A stretch of DNA of 64,000 nucleotides, taken from positions 1-64,000 of the forward strand of contig NZ_JMPJ01000025.1 of assembly GCF_000735345.1 (NCBI RefSeq), written 5' to 3'. This DNA comes from Ewingella americana ATCC 33852 (lineage in GTDB: Bacteria > Pseudomonadota > Gammaproteobacteria > Enterobacterales > Enterobacteriaceae). Below are positions 7,850 through 17,745 of this stretch, piece by piece. Below the pieces are notes generated by a model, which did not search any database, was not told the origin of the DNA, and saw only the letters and a list, made by a program, of their open reading frames with translations. Numbering within the stretch: position 1 is the stretch's first letter; the number at the start of each line of letters is the position of its first letter. Both the position numbers and the translations under genes were made by a program.

Positions 7850-8123
7850 CGGATGGCCCTTCAGCATTAAAAAAGTGGCGCACGTTGTCCGTGCTATAGA
7901 TTTCGTAAGTGAACCGCCCCTGCTGGTCTTTCGCACCGTGGCGGATCTCGTTTATGACCTGTTCGCACATCCGTTTCCGTTGAGGGTCACTCTCGCGGCC
8001 AGCCATAAATTGCAGCTGGGTAAGGAGACGCTCAATGGAAATCGCGCTCTTAGACTTGAGCAGGGCGACGACGGCTTCGCCCAGAAGCAGGTCCGTCAGT
8101 TTTTCATCTTCACTTCTAAACAT
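7830..8123 (-). CDS. ymgA: YmgA-like connector protein
   Basis: A 97-residue protein with the YmgA pattern: an N-terminal helix (TDLLLGEAVVALLKSKSAIS), a second helix (IERLLTQLQFMAGRE), then a basic polar tail. GAGGT lies eight bases before the ATG. It overlaps ariR and lies 153 bp downstream of the ycgZ stop, the same order as the E. coli ycgZ-ymgA-ariR operon. The assignment rests on order and modest similarity. The product is a small cytosolic helical protein probably acting on envelope-stress signalling. Confidence 0.7.
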   Translation of the reverse strand: MFRSEDEKLTDLLLGEAVVALLKSKSAISIERLLTQLQFMAGRESDPQRKRMCEQVINEIRHGAKDQQGRFTYEIYSTDNVRHFFNAEGPSDERKKH

Positions 8124-8200
8124 AGTAATGACCTCTAATGCCTTACCTGGACAAACGCATATCGGTGTCAGGCTCAGAGTTGCTCTTTAGCCCATCTCCC

Positions 8201-8216
8201 TAACGCACGTGCGTTA
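8201..8216. promoter_or_regulatory. Perfect 16-bp palindrome between ycgZ and ymgA
   Basis: TAACGCACGTGCGTTA is a gapless perfect palindrome, 60 bp after the ycgZ stop and about 77 bp before the ymgA start. It has the form of a dimeric repressor site and could mark an internal promoter. The regulator is unknown. Confidence 0.4.
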
Positions 8217-8276
8217 ATGAGGGACGGTGCATCAAGAGGAAATACGGTCGTGCCAACATCTCAAAGTGGTTTGTTA

Positions 8277-8522
8277 CTAGGCGTCGCGCTCAAGTACCAG
8301 TTGCAGGCAGGAGAGATAATGCTTTTCCTGCTCGCCGGACTTGGCGGTTTCAATTCTATTTAACAGCTTATCGCACAGTGCTTTACGGTTAAGATTTCTG
8401 CCAGCCGTTAAAATCTCAACGACGATCTGCCCCATGGTTTCTTCTTCAGAAAACAGCACCTCTGTGGAGAAGTGTGCCGCGTCCATCACAGACAGATTTT
8501 GCTTCGAGTTTGATTGCTGCAT
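8277..8522 (-). CDS. ycgZ: YcgZ-like connector protein
   Basis: An 81-residue protein whose second half matches E. coli YcgZ well: EEETMGQIVVEILTAGRNLN then KALCDKLLNRIE and EQEKHYLSCLQLVL. YcgZ is the first gene of the BluR-controlled connector operon. The ATG at 8522 is preferred because GAGGG lies five bases upstream; a GTG four codons earlier is the alternative. Its place ahead of ymgA and ariR supports the call. A LOV/BLUF sensor or BluR gene is not in the window, so the upstream control here is unknown. Confidence 0.8.
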   Translation of the reverse strand: MQQSNSKQNLSVMDAAHFSTEVLFSEEETMGQIVVEILTAGRNLNRKALCDKLLNRIETAKSGEQEKHYLSCLQLVLERDA

Positions 8523-8743
8523 ATGTTCCCTCACCCTTAAAATATATGGCTAATAGTCACCTGCGTGACCACAAAGCTATACAACAATCTAAAAGCTGTA
8601 CAGGCTTGAACGCACTAAATGATCAAGATTTGTGCGCGGGTGGCGAGATTTGTAAGCAAAGTAAGTGTTTTATGTTTTTGAAATTATTAGAATAATTAAA
8701 ATTGGGACAGAATAGTCTTAAAGCGGGGAGATTCATGCTAACT

Positions 8744-8768
8744 GCCTTCTCCTTGTACAGGAGAAGGC
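8744..8768. terminator. Hairpin after the cyclic glucan synthase gene
   Basis: GCCTTCTCCT (8744-8753) pairs perfectly with AGGAGAAGGC (8759-8768) around a 5-nt loop, 29 bp beyond the stop of the large minus-strand gene. No T-run follows on either strand, so termination is plausible but not certain. Confidence 0.45.
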
Positions 8769-8796
8769 TGATTTAAGCCGATATTGCGTTACGAAG

Positions 8797-11700
8797 TTAC
8801 TCTGCCAGCCACACCTCCACCTGATGATTAACCCCATCGTCTTGCAACGGGATCATGCTGTCGGCCAGAGGTTGCCCGTCCATCATCACTTGATAACCAT
8901 TTTCGCCGCGTTTCACCATGATTTGATACTGGCTGCTGCCCTGTTGGTAGGTCAGGCTGACCTGCGGCCAGTCGGCGGGAAGGCGGGTGTGGATGGAGAT
9001 AAACTCGCCGTGGCGCTTGATGCCGAGCAGGGACTCGGTGATCAGGCGATAGGTCCAGCCCGCCGAGCCGGTGTACCAGCTCCAGCCGCCGCGCCCGTTG
9101 TGCGGATCGACGGTGTAGATGTCGGCGGTTATCACGTAAGGCTCGACCTTGTAACGCTCGACGCCTTCGCTATTTAGGCTGTGGTTGATTGGGTTGATGA
9201 GCGACATCAACTGCCACGCCCGCTCGATATCGCCCATTTCGGCGAAGGCCATTACCGCCCAGATTGCGCCGTGGGTATATTGCCCGCCGTTTTCCCTCAC
9301 GCCCGGCAGGTAGCCGCGAATGTAGCCGGGGTTTGGCCCGTCGCCGTTAAACGGCGGGGTGAGCAGGCGAATCAGTCCGGTCTGGTCATCCACCAAACGG
9401 TTATCCAACTGCTTCATCGCCTGCTGGCTGCGCTCGGGGTCCCCCGCGCCGGAGAGCACCGACCAACTCTGGGCGATGGCGTCAATCTGGCACTCATTGT
9501 TGAGATGAGAACCCAAGGTTTCGCCGCTGTCGAAGTAGCCGCGCAGGTACCACTCGCCGTCCCACGCGTTATCGTGCAGGTTCTGTTTCAGCGTTACCGC
9601 CTGCTGTTGGCACAGGGTGGCGATGTCGGCTTTGCCCAAGTGTTCGGCCAGCGCCGCAAAGCGCTGCAACACGTTGTAGAGGAAGAAGCCCAGCCAGACG
9701 CTCTCTCCCTGACCTTTGATGCCGACGTTGTTCATGCCGTCATTCCAGTCCCCGGCGCCCATCAGCGGCAGGCCGTTTTTGCCGAAGTTCAGGCCATGTT
9801 TGATGGCGCGCACCCCGTGCTCGAACAGTGACTCATTGAGGTGGCTGAGGGTCGGCTGCTCGTAGAAAGACTCCTCTTCCGGTGCCAGTAGCCGCGCTTC
9901 GATATAGCTCACAGGCTGGTCGGCAATCGCCACGTCGCCCGTCACATCTATGTAGTGGCACATTGCCAAAGGCAGCCACAGATAGTCGTCCGAGCAGCGC
10001 GTGCGCACGCCGTTGCCTGACGGCGGATGCCACCAGTGCTGGACGTCGCCTTCGGCAAACTGGCGTGACGCACAGAGCAGGATCTGCTCGCGCATCCGCT
10101 CAGGCGCGGCGTGGGTGAGAGAGAGGGTGTCCTGCAACTGGTCGCGGAAGCCAAAAGCGCCGCCGGACTGATAGTAGCCGCTGCGCGCCATAATGCGGCA
10201 GGCCAGCGTCTGATAAATCAGCCAGCCGTTGGTCAGCAGATTGACCGACGGCTCCGGGGTGTTGATCTGAATTTTATCCAGCACCTGATGCCAATGGTGA
10301 TGAATATTGTCCAGCTCGCGACGGGCGGCGTTTTCATCAAGGAACTGGCGCATCAGCTGTTCGGCATCCTGCGCGTTTTGCCCAAGGCCGAGGGTGAAGA
10401 CGAAGGTGCGCTGGTCGCCGTCAATCAGCGTGGTGGCTGACTGCACCGCGCCGCACGGGTCTAACCCCGCGCCGGTTTTGCCCGACAGGCGCTGAAGCTG
10501 CATCGCCGCCGGGGCGCGCGGAGAGCCGTTGCGCCCCAAGAACTCGCGACGGTCGCCACTCACCGAGCAGTGAACGCCGGTGACCGCGAAGAAGGCGGTG
10601 CGCTCCGAGCCATTGCTGCCGTAATAGTTGGTCGCCAGCACGCCGCAGCCTTTGTCCACCGAGGCGCTGCGCGTCATCACGTGCATGGCGGACTTCGCCC
10701 GCAGGTCGGCCATGATCCACTCGACATAGCCGGTGGCCGACAGCTTGCGCGGGCGGCCGGAGCTATTGCTCAGGGTGAGGATAAACAGCTTCACCGGCGC
10801 GTGTTCCGCCACCAGCACGGTTAATTCGCTGTCGATGCCGCTCTGGCGATGCTCAAAGCGGCTGTAACCAAAGCCGTGGCGCGTCAAATACTCGCCCTTG
10901 CCGCGAACTGGCAGCGGCATGGGTGACCAGACTTCGCCACTCTCTTCGTCGCGAAGATAGAAGGCTTCGCCCGATCCGTCGGTGACTGGGTCATTCTCCC
11001 ACGGCGTCAGGCGATATTCGTGAGCGTTTTCGAACCAGGTGTAAGCCTGCCCGCTTTCGGAAACCACCGTGCCGAAGTTGGCGTTGGCGATGACGTTGGA
11101 CCAAGGAGCAGGGGTGTTTTTGCCCTCTGACAGCAGGATTTGGTACTCGCGCCCATCCGGCGAGAAGCCGCCGAGGCCGTTGAAGAAGCTCAGGGAATGG
11201 GTGTCGAACTCGCGCGGCGCGTGGACGTTTTCCGGCAGAATTGACATTGGCACCAGCAGCGGCTGAATGTTCTGCGGCTGCTGCATCTTCTGATTGAGCT
11301 GGTCGAGCAAGCCGCCGTGTCGGTCGTCGAACCAAATGCTGGCGACGCTCATCAGCAGGGTGCGGTCTTCCGAGGTCATGTGCTCGCCTTTACGCACGAA
11401 GATGCCGCCCGGCTTGTCCATCAGGCTCGACTCGGCACCGGCCGCCACGCGGCTCATGATCTCATTGTGCAGCTCTTGCTGATAGCCGCCCTGATCGTTA
11501 CTCAGGATCACCAAATCCACGCTCAGCCCTTTCAGACGCCAGTAGTTATGGGCGCGGATCAGATGAGTGACCATCAGAATATTTTCCGCGCTGGTGACGG
11601 ACAGCAGCACGATCGGCAAGTCTCCGGACAGCGCGTGCCCCCACAGGCCGGACTGCCCGCGACGGTTGCGGCTCAGGGTTTGGGCGTCGGCGCGCAGTTC

Positions 11701-14700
11701 AGCACTCGGGAACAACACCGCGCTGGCAAGCCGGTTGTAGAGGTTGGCGTCATCCTCGTTGGCGTTGATTTGGCGCAGCGTCACCTGACTGTGCGACCAC
11801 GCCAGCTCGAACACGCGGTCGGCGATGTTGTGGTCGCGGTACTTCTCCATCATCGCCAGACTGAGGCTGCGCTCCGGCGTGATGCCGTAAACCATGTCGA
11901 TCACCAGCGGCACGCCGGGCTTGAGCACCACGCGCTGGCGAATGGCGACGATAGGGTCGAGCACCGGCCCGGCGCTGTTGCCCAGCGGACCGGGAGCTGC
12001 CAGCGCCTGCGGGTCGGCGGAAGTATGCCCACGGCCAATAAAGGCAGCGCGGTCGGTTTCAAACGAGGTTTCGCGGTCGGTCGGGCCATGAATCGCCAAC
12101 ATGTGGAACAGCCACGGGCAGGCCTCGTTCTCCTCACGCGGCCTGCGGTGGCACAGAATGCCTTCGCGGTCGGGCACTAATTCAGTCTGGATAAACAGAT
12201 TGCTGAACGCCGGATGGGTCAGGTCATTGGCGGCGGGGGCCAGCACTACTTCAGCATAGGTGGTTATCTCGATGACCCGCGGCTGGCGACCTCGATGAGT
12301 CAAGGTCATTCGGCGCAGTTCGACGTCATCTTCCGGCGAAACCACGATTTTGGTGTGCATGATCAGCTGGCCTTCGGTGCGCTTGAACTCCACGCTGGCG
12401 TCGGTAAACACCGCCTGATAGAGGCTAGCCTTCTGCCCCAGCGGCTGCCATGCGTTGCTCCACACTTCGCCGGTTTGCGGGTCGCTGATATAGCAGAAGG
12501 TGCCGCGCTGGTCACGGGTGGCATCTTCGCGCCAGCGAGTCAGCGCCAGATTGTGCCACGTGCTGTAGCCGCCGCCCGCCTGTGTCAGCATCAGGTGATA
12601 GTTTGTGTTCGACAGCAGCTGCACTTCCGGGATCGGGCTGTCCACGCTGTTGAACTCGCGAATATCGACATTCACCGCCTGTAGTGAACCATCCACGGAT
12701 TCAAACTGGCGGCGCGGGCTGTAGAGGTCCACGGCGTCAGGCACGCGCTCTTGCAGCAGCAGGCGCGCCGACTGGAACGAGGTATTGGCGGCGAAGCGAT
12801 CGACCATTGGTGCGTCGAGCAGTAAATGCGACAGCGCGAGGAAGCCCATGCCCTGATGGTGCGCCATATAAGAGCGCACAATCACATAGCTCTGCCCACG
12901 GTTGAGCCGCGACGGCGTATGGTCCAGCGCCTCGTAAAAACCATACTGGCCGCGCGCGCCCAGCGCCTCCAGCTCCAGCAGGTTACCGCAGGCTTTTTGC
13001 GGCTCCACCACCAGCGCCATCAACGTGGCATACGGCGCGATCACCATGTCTTCGCCCAAGCCGCGCTTCAGGCCAAGGCCCGGCACGCCAAACGCGTGAT
13101 ACTGATAGTTATGGTTCGGGTCGAAAGAGGCGTAGGCCGACTCAGAAATCCCCCACGGCACGCCGTGCTCGTTGCCCCAGTCAATCTGGCGTTTCACGGC
13201 GGCGCGGCACATCTGCACCAGCAAGGTGTCGGGGTAGCCCGGCATCACCAGCTGCGGCATCAGGTATTCAAACATCGAGCCGCTCCACGACATCAGCGAC
13301 GGCTGTTTATCTATCTGGGTGAACAGCCTGCCGAGGGCAAACCAACTTTTCAGCGGCAGCTGATTGGTGGCAATAGTGAAGTAATTGGTGAGGCGAATTT
13401 CTGAGGGCAGCAGGTCGTAATGGCCGCTGTCCAGCTTATTAATGTCGCAGTTATAACCCACGCTCAGCAGGCTGGTGGTGGCGTTATAGAGGAATTTGAA
13501 GTCCATCCGCGCATGGTCGGCGAGGCGCTTTTCCAGTTCGCTAATCAGCACCAGACGCTTACGCGCCAGCGTCACGGTCAGGGCAATTTTCGCCCGGTTC
13601 AGCCCCGGCACTTTGCCTTCTAGCTGAGAGAGCCAGACCAGCGAAGGCAGCACTTTGCCGCCCGGCTCCTGTTGTAGCCAGCCATAAAGCAGCGCCCACT
13701 CTTGGCAAAATTCGCTCAGTTGCACCTGAAGCGCACTCAGCCAGCGCACGTCGCCAGTGGCCTCTTGCAGCAGCGTCGAGGTCAGGGTCAGCATGGCGTT
13801 CAGCTCGTTGAACACCTGATGCTGCGGCAGGCCGCTGGCATTTAGCCAGTGCTGGCGCAGTGGTTTGAGGGTTTCTCGCTTGCCGGTGCCCGCGCCGCTT
13901 TCCACCAGATAAAGGGTGTCTTCAATGCCCGCCAGTACCTGTTTGACGTCAATCGCGGGCAGATGGCGCAAGGCCGCCAGCCCGGTGCTCAGGGTAAGTA
14001 AATGCCCGGCCAGATTGCCGCTGTCGACGCTGGAGATGTAGCGCGGATTGAGCGGCGCGAGGGTGCGGGTGTCATACCAGTTATAGAGGTGGCCGCGATA
14101 GTGCTCGAGCTTGTCCAGCGTATCCAGCGTATTGGTGGTGCGCAGCAGCAGCTCGCCCTGCGTGATGTAGCCGAAGTCCATCGCCGTCATGTTGGCCAGC
14201 AGCGACAGGCCGATATTGGTCGGCGAGGTGCGATGGGCAATCACCGGCTCCGGCACTTCCTGATAGTTATCCGGCGGCAGCCAGTTCTCTTGTTTATTGA
14301 CGAAGGTGGCGAAGAAGGCCCACGTCTCGCGGGCGGTCTGGCGCAGGAAGCGGCGCTGTTTCAGGTTGATATCCGCCTGCGGCTTGCCCGGCGTTTTACT
14401 CAACCAACTCAGCAGGCGCGGCGCGAGGAACCACAGCGCGCCCAGCGGCACGGCGAGGGTCATATACAGCGGGTTGAAGTGCAGGGTCAGCAGCACAAAC
14501 AGCACCCCGGCCAGCGGATTCACCCACATGGCGCGGTAGAAGTTTTCCGGCGACAGCGAATAGCGGGTTTTACTGGCGTCGAAGCTGGCCCACTCATTGA
14601 GATGCTTATGGCTGACAGCCAGTCGCCACAGGGTGACCACAATGGCTTTCAGGTTGTAATAGCTCTCGTGCGGCAGCGTGCTGAGGGTCAGCAGCAGGTG

Positions 14701-17364
14701 CGACAGGCGAGTCAGCGTAGAGCCTAAAACAGTTTTTATATGCTGCAACAGCGGGCGTCGCGGCCCTTTATTGAGCAGGTCCAGCAACAGCGCCACCGCC
14801 GTCGGGAACAGCAGTAGCGTAGCGATAAAGCCCAGCCAGTAGGCCGGGTTGGGCACCAGCGTGATGGTGCAAAACAGCATCACCAGCAGGCTTGGCGCCA
14901 CCAGACTACGACGCAGGTTGTCGAGCAGTTTCCAGCGCGACAATGTGCTTAGCGGATTGGCGTGGCGAGTGCCATCGGCCCGCCGCACCCGCAGGCGCAG
15001 CCAGTTGAGCAACTGCCAGTCGCCGCGGATCCAGCGCGAACGGCGCGCCGCGTCCACCAGATAGTTGGCCGGATATTGCTCATACAGCACCACGTCGCTC
15101 AGCATGCCGGAGCGGGCGTAGCAGCCTTCCAACAGGTCGTGGCTCAGCACCAGATTTTCCGGGCAGGTGTTGTGGGTGGCTTGTGAAAACATATCGACAT
15201 CGTAAATGCCTTTGCCGACAAAGGATCCCTCGCCAAACAAGTCCTGATAAATGTCGGAAGACATGGAGGAATAGGGATCGTTGCCCGGCTTGCTGCTGCT
15301 CAGCGCGGCATAGCGCCCCTGACCGTAGCGCGGGATCTCCTCGGCCAGTCGCGGTTGCAGGATGGCATAACCTTCCACCACTCGACCAAGTTCAGCGTCA
15401 AAAATCGGGTGGTTGAGCGGGTGAGCCATGGCGGCGACCAACTGATGGGCGGTGGCGCGGGGCAGCACGGTGTCGCTGTCCAGCGTGATGACATACTTCA
15501 CCACCGAAAGCTGCTGCTGGGTGGCACCAATCACCGTGGTGAACGGGTCACCTTTGCCGCGCAGCCAGTGGTTTAAGGCACTCAGCTTGCCGCGTTTGCG
15601 CTCATAACCCATCCACACGCCCTGCGAGGTGTTGAACTCGCTTTCGCGATGCAGCAGGCTAAACAGCCCGCTTTGTGCCTGCGGATAGCGGCGGTTGAGC
15701 AGTTCAATTTGCGCCGTGGCGTACTCCAACAGGCGATCGTCGGCGGCGCGATAGCGGGTGCTGCTGTCGTGGAAATCGGCGATTAAAGCAAAGTAGAGAT
15801 GAGCGCGGGTGTTGCCGAGATAGCAGACTTCGAGACTGTTGATCAGCGCGTCAATCCCGGCGCGGCTGCCGAGCAGGCAGGGGATCGCCACCAGCGTGCT
15901 GAAGCGTTCGGGGATCTCCTTGGAGAAATCCAGCCGGGGCAAAGGGTGTGGCGTGCGGCTGCGGGTAGTGGCCTCGCTCAGCAGGTTCATCACAAACTGG
16001 CTGCAGACAATCACAATCGGGATAGCCAGCAGCCACAGCGGCCAAGTCATGCCTCTATCGTGGGTGTGCAGCAGCAGATCGGCGGTGAGGGCGGTGATCA
16101 GCAGGCTCAGGCTGCCCAGCCATGACAGCAGGGGCGTTTTGTTGATTTGATGGCGAAAGCGGCTGAGCAGGGAGTAGTGAATGTTGAGATGCTGCTCCAG
16201 CGCGTCGCGGCCTTTATCCACCAGAAAATAGCCGACGTGGCGCATGCGGCTGCCGGTTGGCGCGGCCTCGGTCAGGGCAATCACCTGACGGGTGACGCCG
16301 GCTTCATCATAAATACAGTGGCGCGCCAGCATCTCAATCACGTGGCGATAATTATCGCGGGTATCGAAGTGCATGGTCGGGTAGATGCCCGCCGGGTCCT
16401 GATGCAGGATGCTTTCCACCAGACTCATGCTTTCGGCGAAGTCCGCCCAGTCCATCTCATTGAGCTGGCGCAGGCCGATAATGCTGTTACTGACCGAGAG
16501 CTGGCTGACTGCCAACTGCTGGTTGAAGCGGGCGATCAGCTCCGAGGTGGTCAAGCCGACCTCGGTCAGGCGCTGCTCAATCCAAGTCAGCGGCAGGGCC
16601 AGCATCGAGCCGTGGCCTTGCAGGCGGCGCACTAATTCAGCCACAAAGGCACTGGTGCGCGGCGGGTTGGTGCGGGCCATGTCGGCGATAACAATGATCA
16701 GCCGCGCGGGATCGTTTTCGGCGGCGTCCTGCATTTTGTTCACCCAGCGGTCGGCCAGATTGCGCTCCTGCTGGGCCTTCGCGACGTCAATACTCACTCG
16801 GCGCAGGTTCTCAATCAGCGCCAGACGCAACATGCCGGGCAAAGCCCACAGCTCGCCGAGTTTTAGCGGCGTGACCTTCTGGTAGGCGGCGATAAAGCGC
16901 GTCAGGGTAGTGGCGTCCCAGTGGCCGTCGCTGTGGGCGATAACCTCTGTGGCAATATCATAAATGCGCGGGCAGTTGTGCGGCGCGGCCAGCGCGGGCA
17001 AGCCTTTACCGAAGTTTTTCGGCAGCAGCTGCCGCACCAGGCGAATCTGTTCTTCAATCAAATAGAAGTTGTCGAGCAGCCATTCACCGGCTGGGGCAAT
17101 GCTTTTCTTGTCGCCGGTGCTGAGGATCTGGCAGTTACGCGTCAGCAGGGTTTCATTGGCCGCCAGCCGTTTGAGCAGATAATAGGGCGCTTTTTTGCTC
17201 GACAGCTTATGCGACTGCGCCAGCTTTTCGCCATAGCGCTCCATCTGATCCACAGAGAATAATTCCGCTTGAATGGCAGTGGTTTCCTGATTCTCTTTCG
17301 GGCTACCGGGCTGTACCGGCTGATCTTTATGACTTTTTAACCAATCACTAAACGGGATTTTCAC
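8797..17364 (-). CDS. Cyclic beta-1,2-glucan synthase (NdvB/ChvB family)
   Basis: A 2,855-residue inner-membrane enzyme, close to the length of rhizobial NdvB/ChvB. It builds cyclic beta-1,2-glucan from UDP-glucose. Membrane segments lie at about 410-465, 820-865 and 950-985. A GT84 glycosyltransferase domain at about 480-800 has the acidic motif VITLDSDTVLP (near 628) and the product-binding RWIRGDW (near 780). The C-terminal half holds GH94-type modules with AGDWNDGMNNVG near 2540, which set ring size and close the ring. The start codon is GTG with AAGGA upstream. The glucan is expected in the periplasm, for osmoadaptation and host contact. The gene stands alone; no transporter like NdvA/ChvA is adjacent. 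Confidence 0.9.
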   Translation of the reverse strand: MKIPFSDWLKSHKDQPVQPGSPKENQETTAIQAELFSVDQMERYGEKLAQSHKLSSKKAPYYLLKRLAANETLLTRNCQILSTGDKKSIAPAGEWLLDNFYLIEEQIRLVRQLLPKNFGKGLPALAAPHNCPRIYDIATEVIAHSDGHWDATTLTRFIAAYQKVTPLKLGELWALPGMLRLALIENLRRVSIDVAKAQQERNLADRWVNKMQDAAENDPARLIIVIADMARTNPPRTSAFVAELVRRLQGHGSMLALPLTWIEQRLTEVGLTTSELIARFNQQLAVSQLSVSNSIIGLRQLNEMDWADFAESMSLVESILHQDPAGIYPTMHFDTRDNYRHVIEMLARHCIYDEAGVTRQVIALTEAAPTGSRMRHVGYFLVDKGRDALEQHLNIHYSLLSRFRHQINKTPLLSWLGSLSLLITALTADLLLHTHDRGMTWPLWLLAIPIVIVCSQFVMNLLSEATTRSRTPHPLPRLDFSKEIPERFSTLVAIPCLLGSRAGIDALINSLEVCYLGNTRAHLYFALIADFHDSSTRYRAADDRLLEYATAQIELLNRRYPQAQSGLFSLLHRESEFNTSQGVWMGYERKRGKLSALNHWLRGKGDPFTTVIGATQQQLSVVKYVITLDSDTVLPRATAHQLVAAMAHPLNHPIFDAELGRVVEGYAILQPRLAEEIPRYGQGRYAALSSSKPGNDPYSSMSSDIYQDLFGEGSFVGKGIYDVDMFSQATHNTCPENLVLSHDLLEGCYARSGMLSDVVLYEQYPANYLVDAARRSRWIRGDWQLLNWLRLRVRRADGTRHANPLSTLSRWKLLDNLRRSLVAPSLLVMLFCTITLVPNPAYWLGFIATLLLFPTAVALLLDLLNKGPRRPLLQHIKTVLGSTLTRLSHLLLTLSTLPHESYYNLKAIVVTLWRLAVSHKHLNEWASFDASKTRYSLSPENFYRAMWVNPLAGVLFVLLTLHFNPLYMTLAVPLGALWFLAPRLLSWLSKTPGKPQADINLKQRRFLRQTARETWAFFATFVNKQENWLPPDNYQEVPEPVIAHRTSPTNIGLSLLANMTAMDFGYITQGELLLRTTNTLDTLDKLEHYRGHLYNWYDTRTLAPLNPRYISSVDSGNLAGHLLTLSTGLAALRHLPAIDVKQVLAGIEDTLYLVESGAGTGKRETLKPLRQHWLNASGLPQHQVFNELNAMLTLTSTLLQEATGDVRWLSALQVQLSEFCQEWALLYGWLQQEPGGKVLPSLVWLSQLEGKVPGLNRAKIALTVTLARKRLVLISELEKRLADHARMDFKFLYNATTSLLSVGYNCDINKLDSGHYDLLPSEIRLTNYFTIATNQLPLKSWFALGRLFTQIDKQPSLMSWSGSMFEYLMPQLVMPGYPDTLLVQMCRAAVKRQIDWGNEHGVPWGISESAYASFDPNHNYQYHAFGVPGLGLKRGLGEDMVIAPYATLMALVVEPQKACGNLLELEALGARGQYGFYEALDHTPSRLNRGQSYVIVRSYMAHHQGMGFLALSHLLLDAPMVDRFAANTSFQSARLLLQERVPDAVDLYSPRRQFESVDGSLQAVNVDIREFNSVDSPIPEVQLLSNTNYHLMLTQAGGGYSTWHNLALTRWREDATRDQRGTFCYISDPQTGEVWSNAWQPLGQKASLYQAVFTDASVEFKRTEGQLIMHTKIVVSPEDDVELRRMTLTHRGRQPRVIEITTYAEVVLAPAANDLTHPAFSNLFIQTELVPDREGILCHRRPREENEACPWLFHMLAIHGPTDRETSFETDRAAFIGRGHTSADPQALAAPGPLGNSAGPVLDPIVAIRQRVVLKPGVPLVIDMVYGITPERSLSLAMMEKYRDHNIADRVFELAWSHSQVTLRQINANEDDANLYNRLASAVLFPSAELRADAQTLSRNRRGQSGLWGHALSGDLPIVLLSVTSAENILMVTHLIRAHNYWRLKGLSVDLVILSNDQGGYQQELHNEIMSRVAAGAESSLMDKPGGIFVRKGEHMTSEDRTLLMSVASIWFDDRHGGLLDQLNQKMQQPQNIQPLLVPMSILPENVHAPREFDTHSLSFFNGLGGFSPDGREYQILLSEGKNTPAPWSNVIANANFGTVVSESGQAYTWFENAHEYRLTPWENDPVTDGSGEAFYLRDEESGEVWSPMPLPVRGKGEYLTRHGFGYSRFEHRQSGIDSELTVLVAEHAPVKLFILTLSNSSGRPRKLSATGYVEWIMADLRAKSAMHVMTRSASVDKGCGVLATNYYGSNGSERTAFFAVTGVHCSVSGDRREFLGRNGSPRAPAAMQLQRLSGKTGAGLDPCGAVQSATTLIDGDQRTFVFTLGLGQNAQDAEQLMRQFLDENAARRELDNIHHHWHQVLDKIQINTPEPSVNLLTNGWLIYQTLACRIMARSGYYQSGGAFGFRDQLQDTLSLTHAAPERMREQILLCASRQFAEGDVQHWWHPPSGNGVRTRCSDDYLWLPLAMCHYIDVTGDVAIADQPVSYIEARLLAPEEESFYEQPTLSHLNESLFEHGVRAIKHGLNFGKNGLPLMGAGDWNDGMNNVGIKGQGESVWLGFFLYNVLQRFAALAEHLGKADIATLCQQQAVTLKQNLHDNAWDGEWYLRGYFDSGETLGSHLNNECQIDAIAQSWSVLSGAGDPERSQQAMKQLDNRLVDDQTGLIRLLTPPFNGDGPNPGYIRGYLPGVRENGGQYTHGAIWAVMAFAEMGDIERAWQLMSLINPINHSLNSEGVERYKVEPYVITADIYTVDPHNGRGGWSWYTGSAGWTYRLITESLLGIKRHGEFISIHTRLPADWPQVSLTYQQGSSQYQIMVKRGENGYQVMMDGQPLADSMIPLQDDGVNHQVEVWLAE

Positions 17365-17520
17365 GCAAACATTCCTTATGCGTACGCAAAAGGACAGGCT
17401 TCGACACGGCGATGTGGGTACGCAAAGTGAGTGAAGAGATAGCGGAGAAGCTTCACGGATGGACGGCGGAGGGAATAACCGGTTGGTTTAAGCTTAGCAG
17501 TGATTGGCGAGGGGGCGCGG

Positions 17521-17745
17521 TTATATTACAGAGTTGCGAACAGGCTTGGCTTTGCCTTTGACGATTTTCAGCGCTTTGTCCGGGTCGCCCGCGACAAACT
17601 CAAAAGTTGGCGAATAATAAAAGGGCAGCCAGCCGCCGTAGCCACTTTCCCACTCCCAACGGACCGGGCAAGGCCACAAGATGTCTTCGTGCAGAATGTA
17701 GTAAGTCCATCGTCCGTGAGGGCGACGTGGTTTGGGTGTTTTCAT
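17521..17745 (-). CDS. Hypothetical small aromatic-rich protein
   Basis: A 74-residue frame starting at an ATG (17745). A GTG eight codons earlier is the alternative, and neither has a good ribosome binding site. The peptide is basic at both ends and unusually rich in Trp, Tyr and Pro (WTYYILHEDILWPCPVRWEW, then YGGWLPFYYSP), ending in GDPDKALKIVKGKAKP. The composition is protein-like and not low-complexity, so it is probably real. No family was recognised. It lies between the glucan synthase and the two-component cluster, reading away from the latter. Confidence 0.5.
   Translation of the reverse strand: MKTPKPRRPHGRWTYYILHEDILWPCPVRWEWESGYGGWLPFYYSPTFEFVAGDPDKALKIVKGKAKPVRNSVI

Noticed and set aside
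8734-8775. 13-codon frame (MLTAFSLYRRRLI) after GGGGAG
   Set aside because: Too short to judge. Most of it is the hairpin at 8744-8768, and it reads against the end of the glucan synthase gene.
9181-16885. Many long plus-strand frames opposite the cyclic glucan synthase gene
   Set aside because: They are shadow frames caused by the GC-rich codon pattern of the large minus-strand gene. None has a ribosome binding site or a recognisable domain.
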